A stretch of 64,000 bases of DNA. It comes from Tretioscincus oriximinensis. Lineage: Eukaryota; Chordata; Lepidosauria; Squamata; Gymnophthalmidae. The DNA lies in the NCBI GenBank assembly GCA_022410635.1, contig JAJVDF010000450.1, positions 791,563 to 855,562 on the forward strand, read 5' to 3'. Position 1 is the stretch's first letter. Every line of letters starts with the position of its first letter. The notes beneath the pieces are model-generated. The model had not been told where the DNA came from. It ran no database searches and saw nothing but the letters and a program-made list of their open reading frames with translations. Positions 50,705 to 60,915 of this stretch are shown here, one piece after another. The translations under genes and the position numbers were made by a program.

Positions 50705-50882
50705 TATTAGGCACAGATAGCTCAGTTGCTAAGGAATCTGTCGCTCATCTGGGAGATTAGGTTTCGAAGCCCTGTGTCGGACATGCAGAAGGGTGAACTA
50801 TCATGTAGCTCTAGCCAACCTCCTCCTCCTCCTTCTCCTCCTTCTCCTTCTTCCTCTTCCTCTTCCTCTTCTTCTTCTTAAG
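50705..50882 (+). mobile_element. tRNA-derived SINE (family A), copy 4, internally deleted
   Basis: The tRNA head is well preserved (GATAGCTCAGTTGCTAAGG; A box, and TTAGGTTTCGAAGCC; B box). The body stops after GTAGCTCTAGCCAACC and continues directly with (TCC)n/(TTC)n tail sequence, so the L2-like 3' body is missing. Confidence 0.8.
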
Positions 50883-51567
50883 TGAATACATTAAAATAGT
50901 ATATAAATTAAAACAACAAAATACTGATACCCCCTGTGGGCCTCATCTCCTAGACCCAGAGAGGAAACCAAATTAATTTCTAAACATTTTCTGTTCTATT
51001 TGTGCACATGCCAAAAATAAATTCTATTTCCTTCTTGCCCTCCACTATTATTTTTTTTATAATCTATACTGTGTCCTTCAGGTAAGAATTTATTATTACA
51101 GCCTTGGCTCTTTCTTCAAGCAAATAGCAATTGACATGTAGCCTATACTTTTTACAGTGAAGTCAGTAGCAGAAATGGAAGCCAGAATACAGTCTACGTC
51201 TGTTACATTTTCGGTTTCTTTAATGGCTGAAATTGTTTTCCTGGAGCCGAGCCACACCACCGTCAAGCTTCTGCAAAGGAACAAGTTTTGCTGCTATTAT
51301 GCAGTTTAAAGACTGCCAACCTTTCACATTCATAAGGGATGAAAATATTTAAATCCACAGCACAGGCAGCTTTACCATATCTGGCAGAACATCTCTTATA
51401 GAGATGGGAATTAAACTCTTACTGGGCTTGAATCCCTTATTTTCAGGCAACAATACAGTGCATTAAACTTGTATTTAGTAGAATCAGATTAAGATTGACT
51501 GTCTCTTTCTGAAAGAAAATGTTTACAAGTTTTTAAGCACGGTTATTATTTCTATCTCTTTCACAGT
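50883..51567. other. Intergenic, nothing recognised
   Basis: About 0.7 kb with no supported feature. Confidence 0.4.
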
Positions 51568-51799
51568 GTATTTATTTATTTGTACTTGTATTCCGCCCTA
51601 TGCCTGAAGGCCTCAGGGCAGCCAACCATAGGGTGGCGCACATAGCTTTTGTTACTTTATCCACAACAGACACCCTGTGAAGTACTTGGGGCTGAGAGAG
51701 TTCAAAAAACTGTGACTGGCCCAAGGTCACCCAGCTGGCTTCCATGGAGGAGTGGGGAATCGAACCGGGAGACGAGCAACAGTCAAACCATTACACCAT
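51568..51799 (-). mobile_element. tRNA-derived SINE (family B), copy 2
   Basis: Same structure as 40650-40900. On the plus strand it reads (TTTA)n, GTATTCCGCCCTATGCCTGA, ACACCCTGTGAAGTACTTGG and ATCGAACCGGGAGAC (B-box complement). It ends near the damaged A-box complement ACCATTACACCA. Confidence 0.85.
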
Positions 51800-52019
51800 T
51801 AAACCATTACAGATGTCTATTATTCAAACAGTGTAAATATGACATCAGTAATACTTCTTCTGCCTTGGAATGAAAGGTAAGAAACTCTTCATATTATAAA
51901 GGTAAATGTATCATTTTCCTGGCACACACACTTCCTCTCCCCAGTTACACAACAGATAAATTATAAATTAATTTTAAAAAATGATCTTACCGTATTCCTA
52001 TATTTTATATAGTACCTCC

Positions 52020-52770
52020 TCAAGAACTATGTCTGGGTGGAAGGAGATGAGAAGTGGAAAGGCCCAAGGCTCAGTACTGGGATCTTTGCTTTTCAGTATA
52101 TTCATAAATGATCTGGATGCTGAGGGAAATATTGAAGTAGCCATGTTCGCTGACGACTAACTGTTCAGGGTAGTGAAAACCAAAAGTGATTGTAAGGAGC
52201 TCCAGAGTGATCTATTGAAATTAGGTGAGTGGGCAACAAAGTGGCAAATGCACTTCAATTTAAGCAAGTGCAAAGTCATGCACATTGGGGCAAAGAACCC
52301 CAATTACTCCTATCAACTGATGGAAACCAAGCTTTCTGTGACAGAGCAGAAAAAGGATCTTGGGTTGAATAGTTCAATTAAGGTGTCAACCCAGTGCACA
52401 GCAGCAGCAAAAAAAAAGCAAATTCAGTGATAAAGATCGTAAGGAAAGTATTTTTTCACCCAGAGGGTCATCAGCCTGTGGAATTTACTTCCAGAAGAGG
52501 TGGTAGTAGCTAGCAGCCTGGATAGCTTTAAGACAGGATTAGAGAGGTTCATGGAAGCCAAGGGTATAAACTGCTACTAGGATGGATGTCTTCATACTGC
52601 CTCCGAGATGGAGCAACAGACCATTTGCAAGACACTGAGAACAGTTGAAGATTTTGCCTCCTTCTTTTCCAGGCTGCCCATTTGCAATTGGTAGGCCACT
52701 GTATGAGAGTGTGTGGACTAGATTGGCTGTGGCCTGATTCAGCAGGGTTCCTCTTATGTCCTTATGTTTT
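52020..52770 (+). mobile_element. CR1 LINE fragment with RT remnant
   Basis: It encodes CR1 RT sequence around FSIFINDLDAEGNIEVAMFA, then DD and a stop at the FADD catalytic motif, so it is dead. WATKWQMHFNLSKCKVMHIG follows. After about 52430 an internal deletion joins to the ORF2 C-terminus (TTTTTTCACCCAGAGGGTCA) and the 3' UTR ending near CTTATGTCCTTATG. Confidence 0.85.
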
Positions 52771-52789
52771 TGTACATACTGTGACATAT

Positions 52790-53151
52790 TAGACTGACCA
52801 AGTTTTCTGAGGCCCAGACTGGGGCAATTAATATTCATGAATATGCAAATTACCCACCAACATGCATACCCCTCCAAAATCCCCACCTGAGAAATCTATG
52901 TAGCACGCAAGAATTTTTTGAAGTGCGTGAGAAATTTTCAACATACACAAGAAATTTGCATTTTTTTAAATTTTTTACTGAAGTGGGGCCTTCAGCAGCT
53001 GGCCCTGGTTGCCACAGCTACCTAGTGAATTTTTAATATATATTGTTCCTCAGCAAAAAAATGGGGAAATTGCCCCTCCCCCAGTAGGGAGGAGTAGACA
53101 CCCCAAAACCGGATTCCCCCCCCCAAAAAAAGGGGTCATCTGATCAGCCTA
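52790..53151. mobile_element. hAT-type element, long TAGACTGACC family, copy 3
   Basis: It starts TAGACTGACCAAGTTTTCTG and ends GTCATCTGATCAGCCTA. The flanks gtgacata (52781-52788) and gttacata (53152-53159) match at 7 of 8. The right end resembles the short foldback class (CCCCAAAA...AGGGGTCATCTG), linking the two size classes. Confidence 0.8.
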
Positions 53152-53812
53152 GTTACATACTGTACATTTTTCCATCTGTTTTTAAATTTTACAGTTTCAG
53201 TAACTCTAATATCGCCTATATCATTCCATCATTTTTTTCTATTTCTATTATGTTCTTCTAAAAAAATAAATAAGATTGGAAAGTTACTGGCATCCACTGG
53301 TTCCTGTGCACTAACAGACTATAAACATGTGTTTCTTGTTTTTTCATTGTTGAAAGTTCAGTACAAATAGTGAATGAAGTCAAATTGGAAACTTCCTTAA
53401 GAAAATTTGTTACATGCAGAGTTTAGGGGGGTTCTGTGGAATCACATTTCATCATTGTCTTCTTTCCCATGTACTAGTAATTTGCTATTTCACTATTCAT
53501 TCCATTGTTTTAATCTAACAGTTTTGAACAACCTGAGCTCCCATCTTCACACCAAGCCTGAGTTTGCATCATGATCCTTGGCCTCTAATTATTTTGGGTT
53601 TTTTTTAGAAATGGTTGTACAGTCTGGCTCACATTTTATTAACGTTGGATTCATACTCCAGTTTAACTGGCCTACAAGCAAGATAATAGGTTCTGTTGTA
53701 TCTTGTGCAAACTTGTTAAGGAAAACTGTGTTTCTTTTATTCTTCTGCTTTCTTCAGAACAACAAATTATGGAACAAACATCTATACTGCAAGGTTCATC
53801 TTTTACTGAGCA
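53152..53812. other. Intergenic, nothing recognised
   Basis: About 0.66 kb with no supported feature. Confidence 0.4.
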
Positions 53813-54255
53813 GGCACGGATAGCTCAGTTGCTAAGGAATCTGACTCTCAGCTGGGAGATTGGGTTTCGAAGCCCTGTGTGGGACATGGGGAGGGGTGAG
53901 CACCTTCCACTCGCCTGTAGCTCTAGCCAACCCAGTTATTCAAAAGCAAGAATTTGCAACAACTGCAAGTAGATACATGGGAACCACTAGAGCCTGATGG
54001 GGAAGATAGAATGTAAGCCTTTGGGCAAAATACCCTTGTAAGCCACTTTGAGTCCCTTTGAAAGGTGAGAAAAGCGGAGTATAAGAACCCAGTTCTTCTT
54101 CTTCTTCTTCTTCTTCTTCTTCTTCTTCTTCTTCTTCTTCTTCTTCTTCTTCTTCTTCTTCTTCTTCTTCTTCTTCTTCTTCTACTACTTTTTCTACTTT
54201 TTCTACTTTTTCTACTTTTTCTTCTACTTCTACTTCTACTACTACTTCTACTTCA
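53813..54255 (+). mobile_element. tRNA-derived SINE (family A), copy 5, with expanded (CTT)n tail
   Basis: The best-preserved copy: ATAGCTCAGTTGCTAAGGAA (A box), TTGGGTTTCGAAGCCC (B box), then GCCACTTTGAGTCCC, GAACCCAGTT and a tail. The tail is about 90 bp of uninterrupted CTT (54095-54183) followed by CTA/CTT variants to 54255. Confidence 0.9.
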
Positions 54256-54964
54256 GATTCTTACAGCAAGATATGCAATAGTAGATTACAGAGCCAATTG
54301 GGGTTCCCAAATTTTTAGACATGCAATAGCAGGTTAACTTCAAAAGAATTTCCTTTATAGGACTCCTTTTCCAAAACGATAAGTGTCCCATCCACTTTTC
54401 TGCTTAAGTGTGGTGATCTTTCTATCTCATCAGATCAGAAAGCATGTAAGTAATCTAGCCAAGAGAAATTTTAGAAATCCTTACAACCTTAGGATTTCCT
54501 AAGGCACAAAGAAAACTCCAAACACTCTGATTTGGGGATCTCATATTTAAATCTTGCAAGGTATAGTCAGTGCAGAAAGGTGCATTAGAAATCCCCACAC
54601 ATTCATTACCAGTTTATAAGGCTCATGCCAGCCAGAGATGATGTCTTGTGGTTCAAAGAAAGCTTACAAAACACCACATGTTAAGGAGAGGGATTTGCAC
54701 TTGTGCCGATCTATATCGTCTGTTACAGGTTACAGTGTAGGCAAACAGTGCCCAGCTCATCAATAGTGGGAGCTGTTTAATTATCAGTGAATGAATCCTC
54801 ACTGTTGCTTTAGCGTCTTTATAAGTTCCCCTTTCAAAATAACTCTTTTTCCCTCTCCTTTCCCCAAGTTTTTCTCTCTTAGAGGTCTCAGAAGACTTTC
54901 ACTTCTTTATATTCATGACACAGCCAGACGAAGCAACACAAGAAGCCTCATTAAGATCCAAATC
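54256..54964. other. Intergenic, nothing recognised
   Basis: About 0.7 kb with no supported feature. Confidence 0.4.
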
Positions 54965-56075
54965 AATGGATCTGGATCATAGAATTATAGTTAGAAGGGA
55001 CCTCCAGGGGCTTCGGGTCCAACCCCTGCTCAATGCAGGATTCTTTAAACCATCCCAGACAGATGACTGTCCAGTCTCTGTTTGAAGACTTCCAGTGAAG
55101 GCAAACTCACCACCTCCTGTGGCAAAATGTTCCAATGGTTTATCACCCTGACTGTTAGAAAGTTTTTTCTAATATCTAATCTAAATATACTCCCCTGCAA
55201 TTTCATCCCATTGTTTCTAGTCCTTTTGTGCGCAGATGAGAACAATGCTGATCCCTCTGCATTGACAGCCCTTCAGGTTTGTAGACAGAGATCAAGTCTC
55301 CTCTCAGTCTTCTCTTTTGCAGACTAAACATCTCCAGCTCCTTTAATCGTTCCCCATAGGACATGGTTTCCTTTTTAAATTGCCCCCCCCCCCCCCAGAA
55401 CTGAACACAGTATTCCAAGTGTCGTCGTACCAAAGTACTGTAGAGAGGAATAATTACTTCACGTGTTCGTGATTCTATGCTCCTCTTAATACACCCCAGA
55501 ATTGTGTTTGCTTTTTTACAGCTGCTTCACACTGTTTATTCATGTTTGGTCTGTAATCCACCAATACACCCAGGTCCTTTTCACCTGTGCTGTTGCTCAG
55601 ACATATTCCTCCCATTCTAGATGTGCTGTTTTCATTTTTTTTGCCCAGATGTAGGATCTTGCATTTCTCTCTATTAAATAGAGTGGTACCTCGGTTCTCG
55701 AACACAATTCGTTCCGGCAGGACGGTCGAGAACCAATTTGTTCGGGAACCGAAGCAAGGCGCGCCGAGCCGAAAAAACGCACTCTGATGACGTCAGCAAG
55801 GCGCGCCTGACCGAAAAAACGCACTCTGATGACGTCAGCAAGGCGCGCCTGGCCGAAAGAACGCCGAAGGAAGTTCGAGTTCCAAATCGGTGTTCGGATT
55901 CCAGGACAAAAGTTTCTGGAATCTGCTGGTCGAACACCGATTTGGTCAACTTTCAAGGCGTTCGAGAACTGAGGTACCACTGTACCATTGTGTTTAGTTT
56001 CAACCTGTTTATCCAGCTTGTCTATATCTTTTTGAATCCTTTCTCTATCCTGTTTAGTATTAGTGGTCTGAAAAA
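54965..56075 (-). mobile_element. CR1 LINE fragment interrupted by a MITE
   Basis: The minus strand encodes CR1-type ORF2 pieces: [60 protein letters not shown] poly-C run interrupts it at 55381-55396. At 55680 a 302-bp MITE splits the element; CR1-like sequence continues to about 56075. Several frame changes are visible. Confidence 0.8.
55681..55982. mobile_element. Tigger/pogo-like MITE, copy 2 (302 bp)
   Basis: Same length and layout as 8882-9183. The left end is GAGTGGTACCTCGG (first base changed from C), and the right end GAGGTACCACTG is preceded by one mismatch. TA lies on both sides (55679-55680, 55983-55984). The three 42-bp internal repeats are at 55752, 55794 and 55836. It is inserted in a CR1 copy. 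Confidence 0.85.
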
Positions 56076-56282
56076 GTGCCATCTGTATGATGCTTTAGAC
56101 CAGCCTCTGTATCAGCCCTAAATCTCACATAAGCTTCAGGGCTGGCCTCTGAGAGCTCCAAAGTCTAGGGACCAACATTCCTAACCTTGGAACTCCTAAT
56201 TAGGTGGCACTTTGGAGCATGGCTGAAATGAGTCCCCTGGTAGAAACATGGAGGCAAACCCAATGATGATACAAGGGTTATT
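56076..56282. other. Short intergenic stretch
   Basis: Nothing recognised between the CR1 remnant and the putative LTR. Confidence 0.4.
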
Positions 56283-56975
56283 GTCGGGGTTCGCCATTAG
56301 TGATATATATTAATTGGCACTAATATATTTAATATAAAATATACAAGTATTGGTCCCTAGAAGCCCGGGCCTCTTGTTTGCAAAAAATTTGGGAAATTCC
56401 CAGCACAGAGTGTTGCAAGGGAGCTAATCTCTCTTCCTGCCCTGAAGCAGCACCCATTAAGAGTGTTTACCTGCAGCCATTATCTCAAGGGACACCCATT
56501 GCCTCTGGAGCCCTGGCTTAATGGCATTAGTCAGTTGCCTGGAAGCCCTGAGGAAGTTCTGGCTATCACCTCTCCAGGAGGTGAAAGACCGGTCACAGGT
56601 CCTGGACGCTGCAGGGATCAATCTTGTATCACCCAAACCATACCCATATTTGGATACTTCCTAACATAGGCTGCGCCCCTTGGGAGGAGGGAGAAACGTC
56701 ACACAGGTGTCACAACCTGGGCCCACCTCCGGTCCGCCCCAAACCACACCTTCGGAACTCCCATTCTCTGACGTATGTTTTCTTGTACACGCCTTCTGAT
56801 CTGATGTCAATAAAAACCAGTGCACAGGGGTGCTCTGGAGGTTCCATAACCCACGTGGATCTCCTAGATCTTGCCTCTTGATCTAAGTTTATGGCCTTTG
56901 TGTGAGTTCTTGATGGGAGTCAGATTCTCCACGTGTCCGTATCCTGATAATTCAGCTGCCTCTTATGTGCTGACA
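56283..56975 (+). mobile_element. Putative solo LTR, TGTC...GACA ends
   Basis: It starts TGTCGGGGTTCGCC and ends GCTGACA. A poly(A) signal AATAAA lies at 56809-56814, about 165 bp before the right end, as expected for an R-U5 boundary. The body is more GC-balanced than its surroundings. No clear target duplication (flanks ggttat and ccttat) and no internal genes were seen. Assignment to an endogenous retrovirus or gypsy LTR is inference from this layout. Confidence 0.5.
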
Positions 56976-58060
56976 CCTTATAACGTGGTAAGCAAACCCC
57001 CGTTAGGTTATCTTCTTCCAAAGAGATAACTAAGAGTTTATCTATAGCAATTGCTCTGCCACTGATGTATAGCCTCTCCCAAATCTTACTATGTGATCCT
57101 TTAACTTATGTGATCCTTTCCAAACAATTGATTCAAAAGATCCAGACTTTGCAATGTGCATCAGAAGCATTTGTTGAAGGAAATGTGCCATTTACTGCAG
57201 GCTGCATCATCTCAATGTTACTTAAGACTATGAAAAGTATTTTTTTACGAGGGGCCACTGAAAATACTGAAACTTCCTTAAACTAGACATGTAGAGGCTG
57301 CTTGCACTACTTCATCTACTTCAGGGAAGCTGATTAAATCATATTCTGCATGTTCCAAACCATTTACACACTACCATTGCCAAGTCTTTATCAGTGATAA
57401 TAAGAGGATGCAGAGGGGCCAGAAAAAGCAACCATTAATTCAGAGCAATCCAAAAACAAAACTGAATTTTACATACTGTTATAGTGGAAGGTTTGACAGG
57501 GACAGGAAACCAAATGTCCTATCATTTGTCAGTCAAATTTAATTGCCTAGAAGTATTTTCCCAAGTGCTCTGTAATAACATTTGCATTTTAAGCTGAAAA
57601 ATAAACACCATCTGAGCCAAATCTGGTAGATTTAACATATAATAAGCTATTCTGGATAGAAAATATGAAAGGAAGAGCAGATCTATAATAAAGATCTCCT
57701 GGATAGAAAATGTGAAAGAAAGAACAAGTATAAAAGGGTATTTATGACACCAAAATGATTGATTAGAAAAAAGCAATAGACGTTAGTTTCATTCTAATTT
57801 CCTCCTTCCACAGAAAAACCAATAACCCAGAAACGTGTAATAAATTAGCCAATTATCCCCAGATGTCAGGCACTGCAAATGATGTAATTGTGGATTTTAC
57901 AAATCATTTTTGTCCCAAAGAGCAATATCTCTTTCTGATTAGAATGTCATCATGAAGTAGAGTTTCTTACTTCAATCTTGTCAGCTAAGATCGAACTTCA
58001 GGAGGTTATCGCATAATTCTATACTATAAAACACAAACTGAGCTGGAATCTGTGACATCA
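56976..58060. other. Intergenic, nothing recognised
   Basis: About 1.1 kb with no supported feature. Confidence 0.4.
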
Positions 58061-58870
58061 TTTTGCGTATGGTCCCGACTCGGAGTGTGCAGTTGCAGCA
58101 GGAGGGCGATAGCCTTGTCCAACCTCAGTCAGGGGGGTCGAGTCCAAAGATGATAGCCCTCATCACTGCTGCTACCCGTGATGGCAGCAGGGTGTGTGTG
58201 GAGGCTTTCAAGTACCCCAAGAAATTGATGCCCAAGTTTGGGCCTGCTCCCCAAGCCCCCCCCCTCCCCCCAACTGCTCCACCAGATGCTGCATAGCCGT
58301 GCTTGCCTGGGCAACCTCCCCCTGGTTCATCTTTGTCAGCCTGATCCACCTCTGCCTGTCGCCGCTTACCTCTGCCCCCCTGTCCACCTCTGCAACCCCC
58401 AGGAAGAACAGAGGGGGGGAAGGGAAGGGGAAGAGGAGAAGGGGAGAGGAGGTGGGAAGAGGCGGGAGGAGGGGAAAGGAGGAGGAAGGGGAGGAAGTAA
58501 AGGGAGGAGAGGGGTGGACAGGGCGGGAGGGTGCAAAGGTGGGAGAGGAGCCAGGGGGAAGAAGGAGAGGGGACAGGAGGGAGGAGGAAGAGGAAGGGAA
58601 GAGGAGGAGGAGGCAGAAGGGGGAAAGAGGAGGAGGGAGGAGGAAGGAGGGAGGGTGAGGTGTGGGCTTCTAGCACCCCTCCTACCCCCTGGAGCCCAAC
58701 ACACATACTTTCTCCCCCCCCTCCTCCCTCCATTCTACATAGCCTGGGAAAAAAGTGTTGTGTGAGAGAGAGAAAGGGAGAGAGAGAGAGAGAATGAGGG
58801 GCAAGCGAGGGAAGAGGTAGGAGGAAATGTGTGTGTGTAGTGGAACCTGGTAGGGAAGGTGCTAGAGGCC
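58061..58870. other. GC-rich segment with long polypurine tract
   Basis: After a moderately GC-rich stretch (58061-58400), a (GGA)n-like purine tract spans about 58401-58660 on the plus strand with very few pyrimidines. A C-rich segment (58670-58735) and a GAGAGA tract (58763-58800) follow. The long open frames on both strands here are compositional. No gene could be supported. Confidence 0.7.
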
Positions 58871-59174
58871 CACTCAATGCCCTATACTGTGTGAGCTTAA
58901 TCTGTTAATAACTAAATTATTGCAACTGTTATCAACACTGAACCAAAGGTTACCTAGCTTTTCTAATCATTTAGGTAGAAATTTAGGTTCTTGGCAAAAC
59001 TGCAAGTGTTTGCAAAATATCCTGCAATATCAGCCAAATTCCAAAAAACAAATAGACATAAATTCCAGGATCCATCACACAACTACTGTATTTGGAAGCA
59101 ACTTCCCTAAAACATGTATCACATTGCACAGTGAATCTAGCTGGCAAAATCTTTGCTCAAGGATCATAAGAATG

Positions 59175-59460
59175 ATGGATTAGGCTACAACACAGAGGCC
59201 CACCAGTTGCTTCTGGGTATTTTGAAACAGAATACATGGGTAAAATATTTTTCTGCTATCACTTAGCAATTAAAGGCCTTCTGTCTGGAGGCAAGACCTG
59301 GGTATCTATCCTACGAACTTGCCCTCCGTAAATTTGTCTAATCATTTCTTAAAACTATTCTGACTGGTTGCTGTCACTATCCCTTCTGGTAGTTCATTCC
59401 ATAGAACCTCGGATGAAAATTTTAGTTTTCCTTGTGAATCCTACCCATCAGGAGGAGAAG
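59175..59460 (-). mobile_element. CR1 LINE fragment
   Basis: ACACAGAGGCCCACCAGTTG near 59190 is the CR1 3' UTR on the minus strand. It is followed by damaged ORF2 C-terminal sequence around 59380-59460 (GTAGTTCATTCCATAGAACC). Confidence 0.65.
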
Positions 59461-60164
59461 GGGTGTGTTCTGTTTTAATTGTCAGTGACAAAAAATGAAA
59501 GAGAATTCAGAAGTCCCAATTGCGTTGGTCTTCCTTGTTGAAGGATGATTTGGGCTTTAGAAGTTCCAGTTTAAAACTTTCAAGTTAAGCATCTGGTAAT
59601 GCTTAAGGCAAGCAACATTTTTTGCTTCAAGTACATTATTCTGAACAAAAATAAAATAGATTAGGGAAGTTGGGATGTCTAAAAACACAATTAGCAGAGT
59701 ATTCTATATAAACAACAACACTAAGACTTCAAAGCCCATATCATTATTTTAATAGAAACACACTTTATTGTTAGGGCCAATTCCGTATTATCGGTTATGT
59801 TTAAAGTTTTGTAGAGCTCTTATTTTGCTTTACAGTTCCTGCAGAATTCCAACACTGCTTTCCAAAATGTAATTGGCCATTTCCCATTATTTTTCTTACA
59901 GATGTTTATCTTCTATCGAGAAAAGGGATTCCGGCTTTTGCTTTAATACCTCAGGTAAATAAACTGATATATACCTTTTCCTCATTGTTTTAGTATCAAA
60001 TGCAGTTTCACTTCATTCAAAAGCCCAAAAGAAGGAAGGTTAAAACGGGCTTCTAAATAAGGCGCGGTTGACTTTCTCAGTACTGGGACTGAGTCAGACA
60101 TATATATGCATGGCTTCAACCCTGAAGAAAGGGATTAAAGCAGTGGAAATTTTAGTTTTTCTTG
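59461..60164. other. Intergenic, nothing recognised
   Basis: About 0.7 kb with no supported feature. Confidence 0.4.
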
Positions 60165-60330
60165 GTTTGCCCAGTTTTTCAGGACTGCTTCTGAACTGGA
60201 GCAACAAGCAATATTCCTGAAAACAAGAACAGGTGGAGATTGTCCCTTCCTTTACTTGTAACTGCCTTAATAAATGAGCTCTGATTTGATTCAGCAGGGC
60301 TCCTCTGACCTTCCCTTATGTTCTATGTAG
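60165..60330 (+). mobile_element. CR1 LINE 3' UTR fragment
   Basis: GGAGCAACAAGCAATATTCC through TTTGATTCAGCAGGGCTCC and CTTATGTTCTATG parallels the 3' UTR at 38840-39015. Confidence 0.7.
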
Positions 60331-60530
60331 GATTCAAAGTGTTGTGCCTGATTCCTGCTTGGGAAGGGGTCATAGAGTAGACACTAGTGAAGATGTCAGC
60401 ACATAGACCATAGAGTTTTCAGAAGAAATATTCTAAGTTCAGATTTGTTAGAATCCAGAGAAAGATTCTTTTTGGGTAAGAACTACAATAATTGCATTAG
60501 GGAAACTTGTTATTATGAGAATGACTGATA

Positions 60531-60915
60531 TAGGCTGACCACATGACCCCTTTTGGAGGGGTAGAAACCTGGTTTTGAAGTGCCTCACGTTTTTTGCTGA
60601 GGAAATTTTTTTTTAAGAATTTTTTTATTTTTTTATTTTTTTCCCTCAGGAAAAACCAAGAGGCACAACAATACTGGGTTTTCACTCCCTCAAAAAAAAG
60701 TAGGCTTGACCAGATGACCCCTTTTTTGGGGGGGTGAAAACCCGTTTTTGGGGTGCCTCCCAGTTTTTCCTGAGGAAATTTTTTTCAAAAAAAGATTTTT
60801 TTTCAAGATTTTTTTTGGGTTTTTTAATTTTTTTTTCCTCAGAAAATACTGGGAGGCATCCCAAAAATGGGTTTTCAACCCCACCCACCCCCAAAGCGGT
60901 CATCTGGTCAGCCTA
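60531..60915. mobile_element. Composite of two foldback MITEs
   Basis: The first unit starts TAGGCTGACCACATGACCCC at 60531 but lacks its right TIR. The second starts TAGGCTTGACCAGATGACCC at 60701 and has a complete right end GGTCATCTGGTCAGCCTA at 60915. The only duplication visible is ACTGATA at 60524-60530 and 60916-60922, flanking the pair rather than either unit. The second unit is a near-perfect hairpin. Confidence 0.75.

Noticed and set aside
53813..53890. Possible tRNA gene from A and B boxes
   Set aside because: The cloverleaf is degenerate, and the sequence continues into a repeated body and CT tail shared by five copies; it is a SINE head.
54065..54337. Open frame encoding poly-leucine
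   Set aside because: It is a translated CTT microsatellite with no coding evidence.
58125..58877. 250-codon open frame on the minus strand and overlapping frames on plus
   Set aside because: Low-complexity Pro/Ser/Leu or Gly/Arg/Glu composition produced by the polypurine tract.
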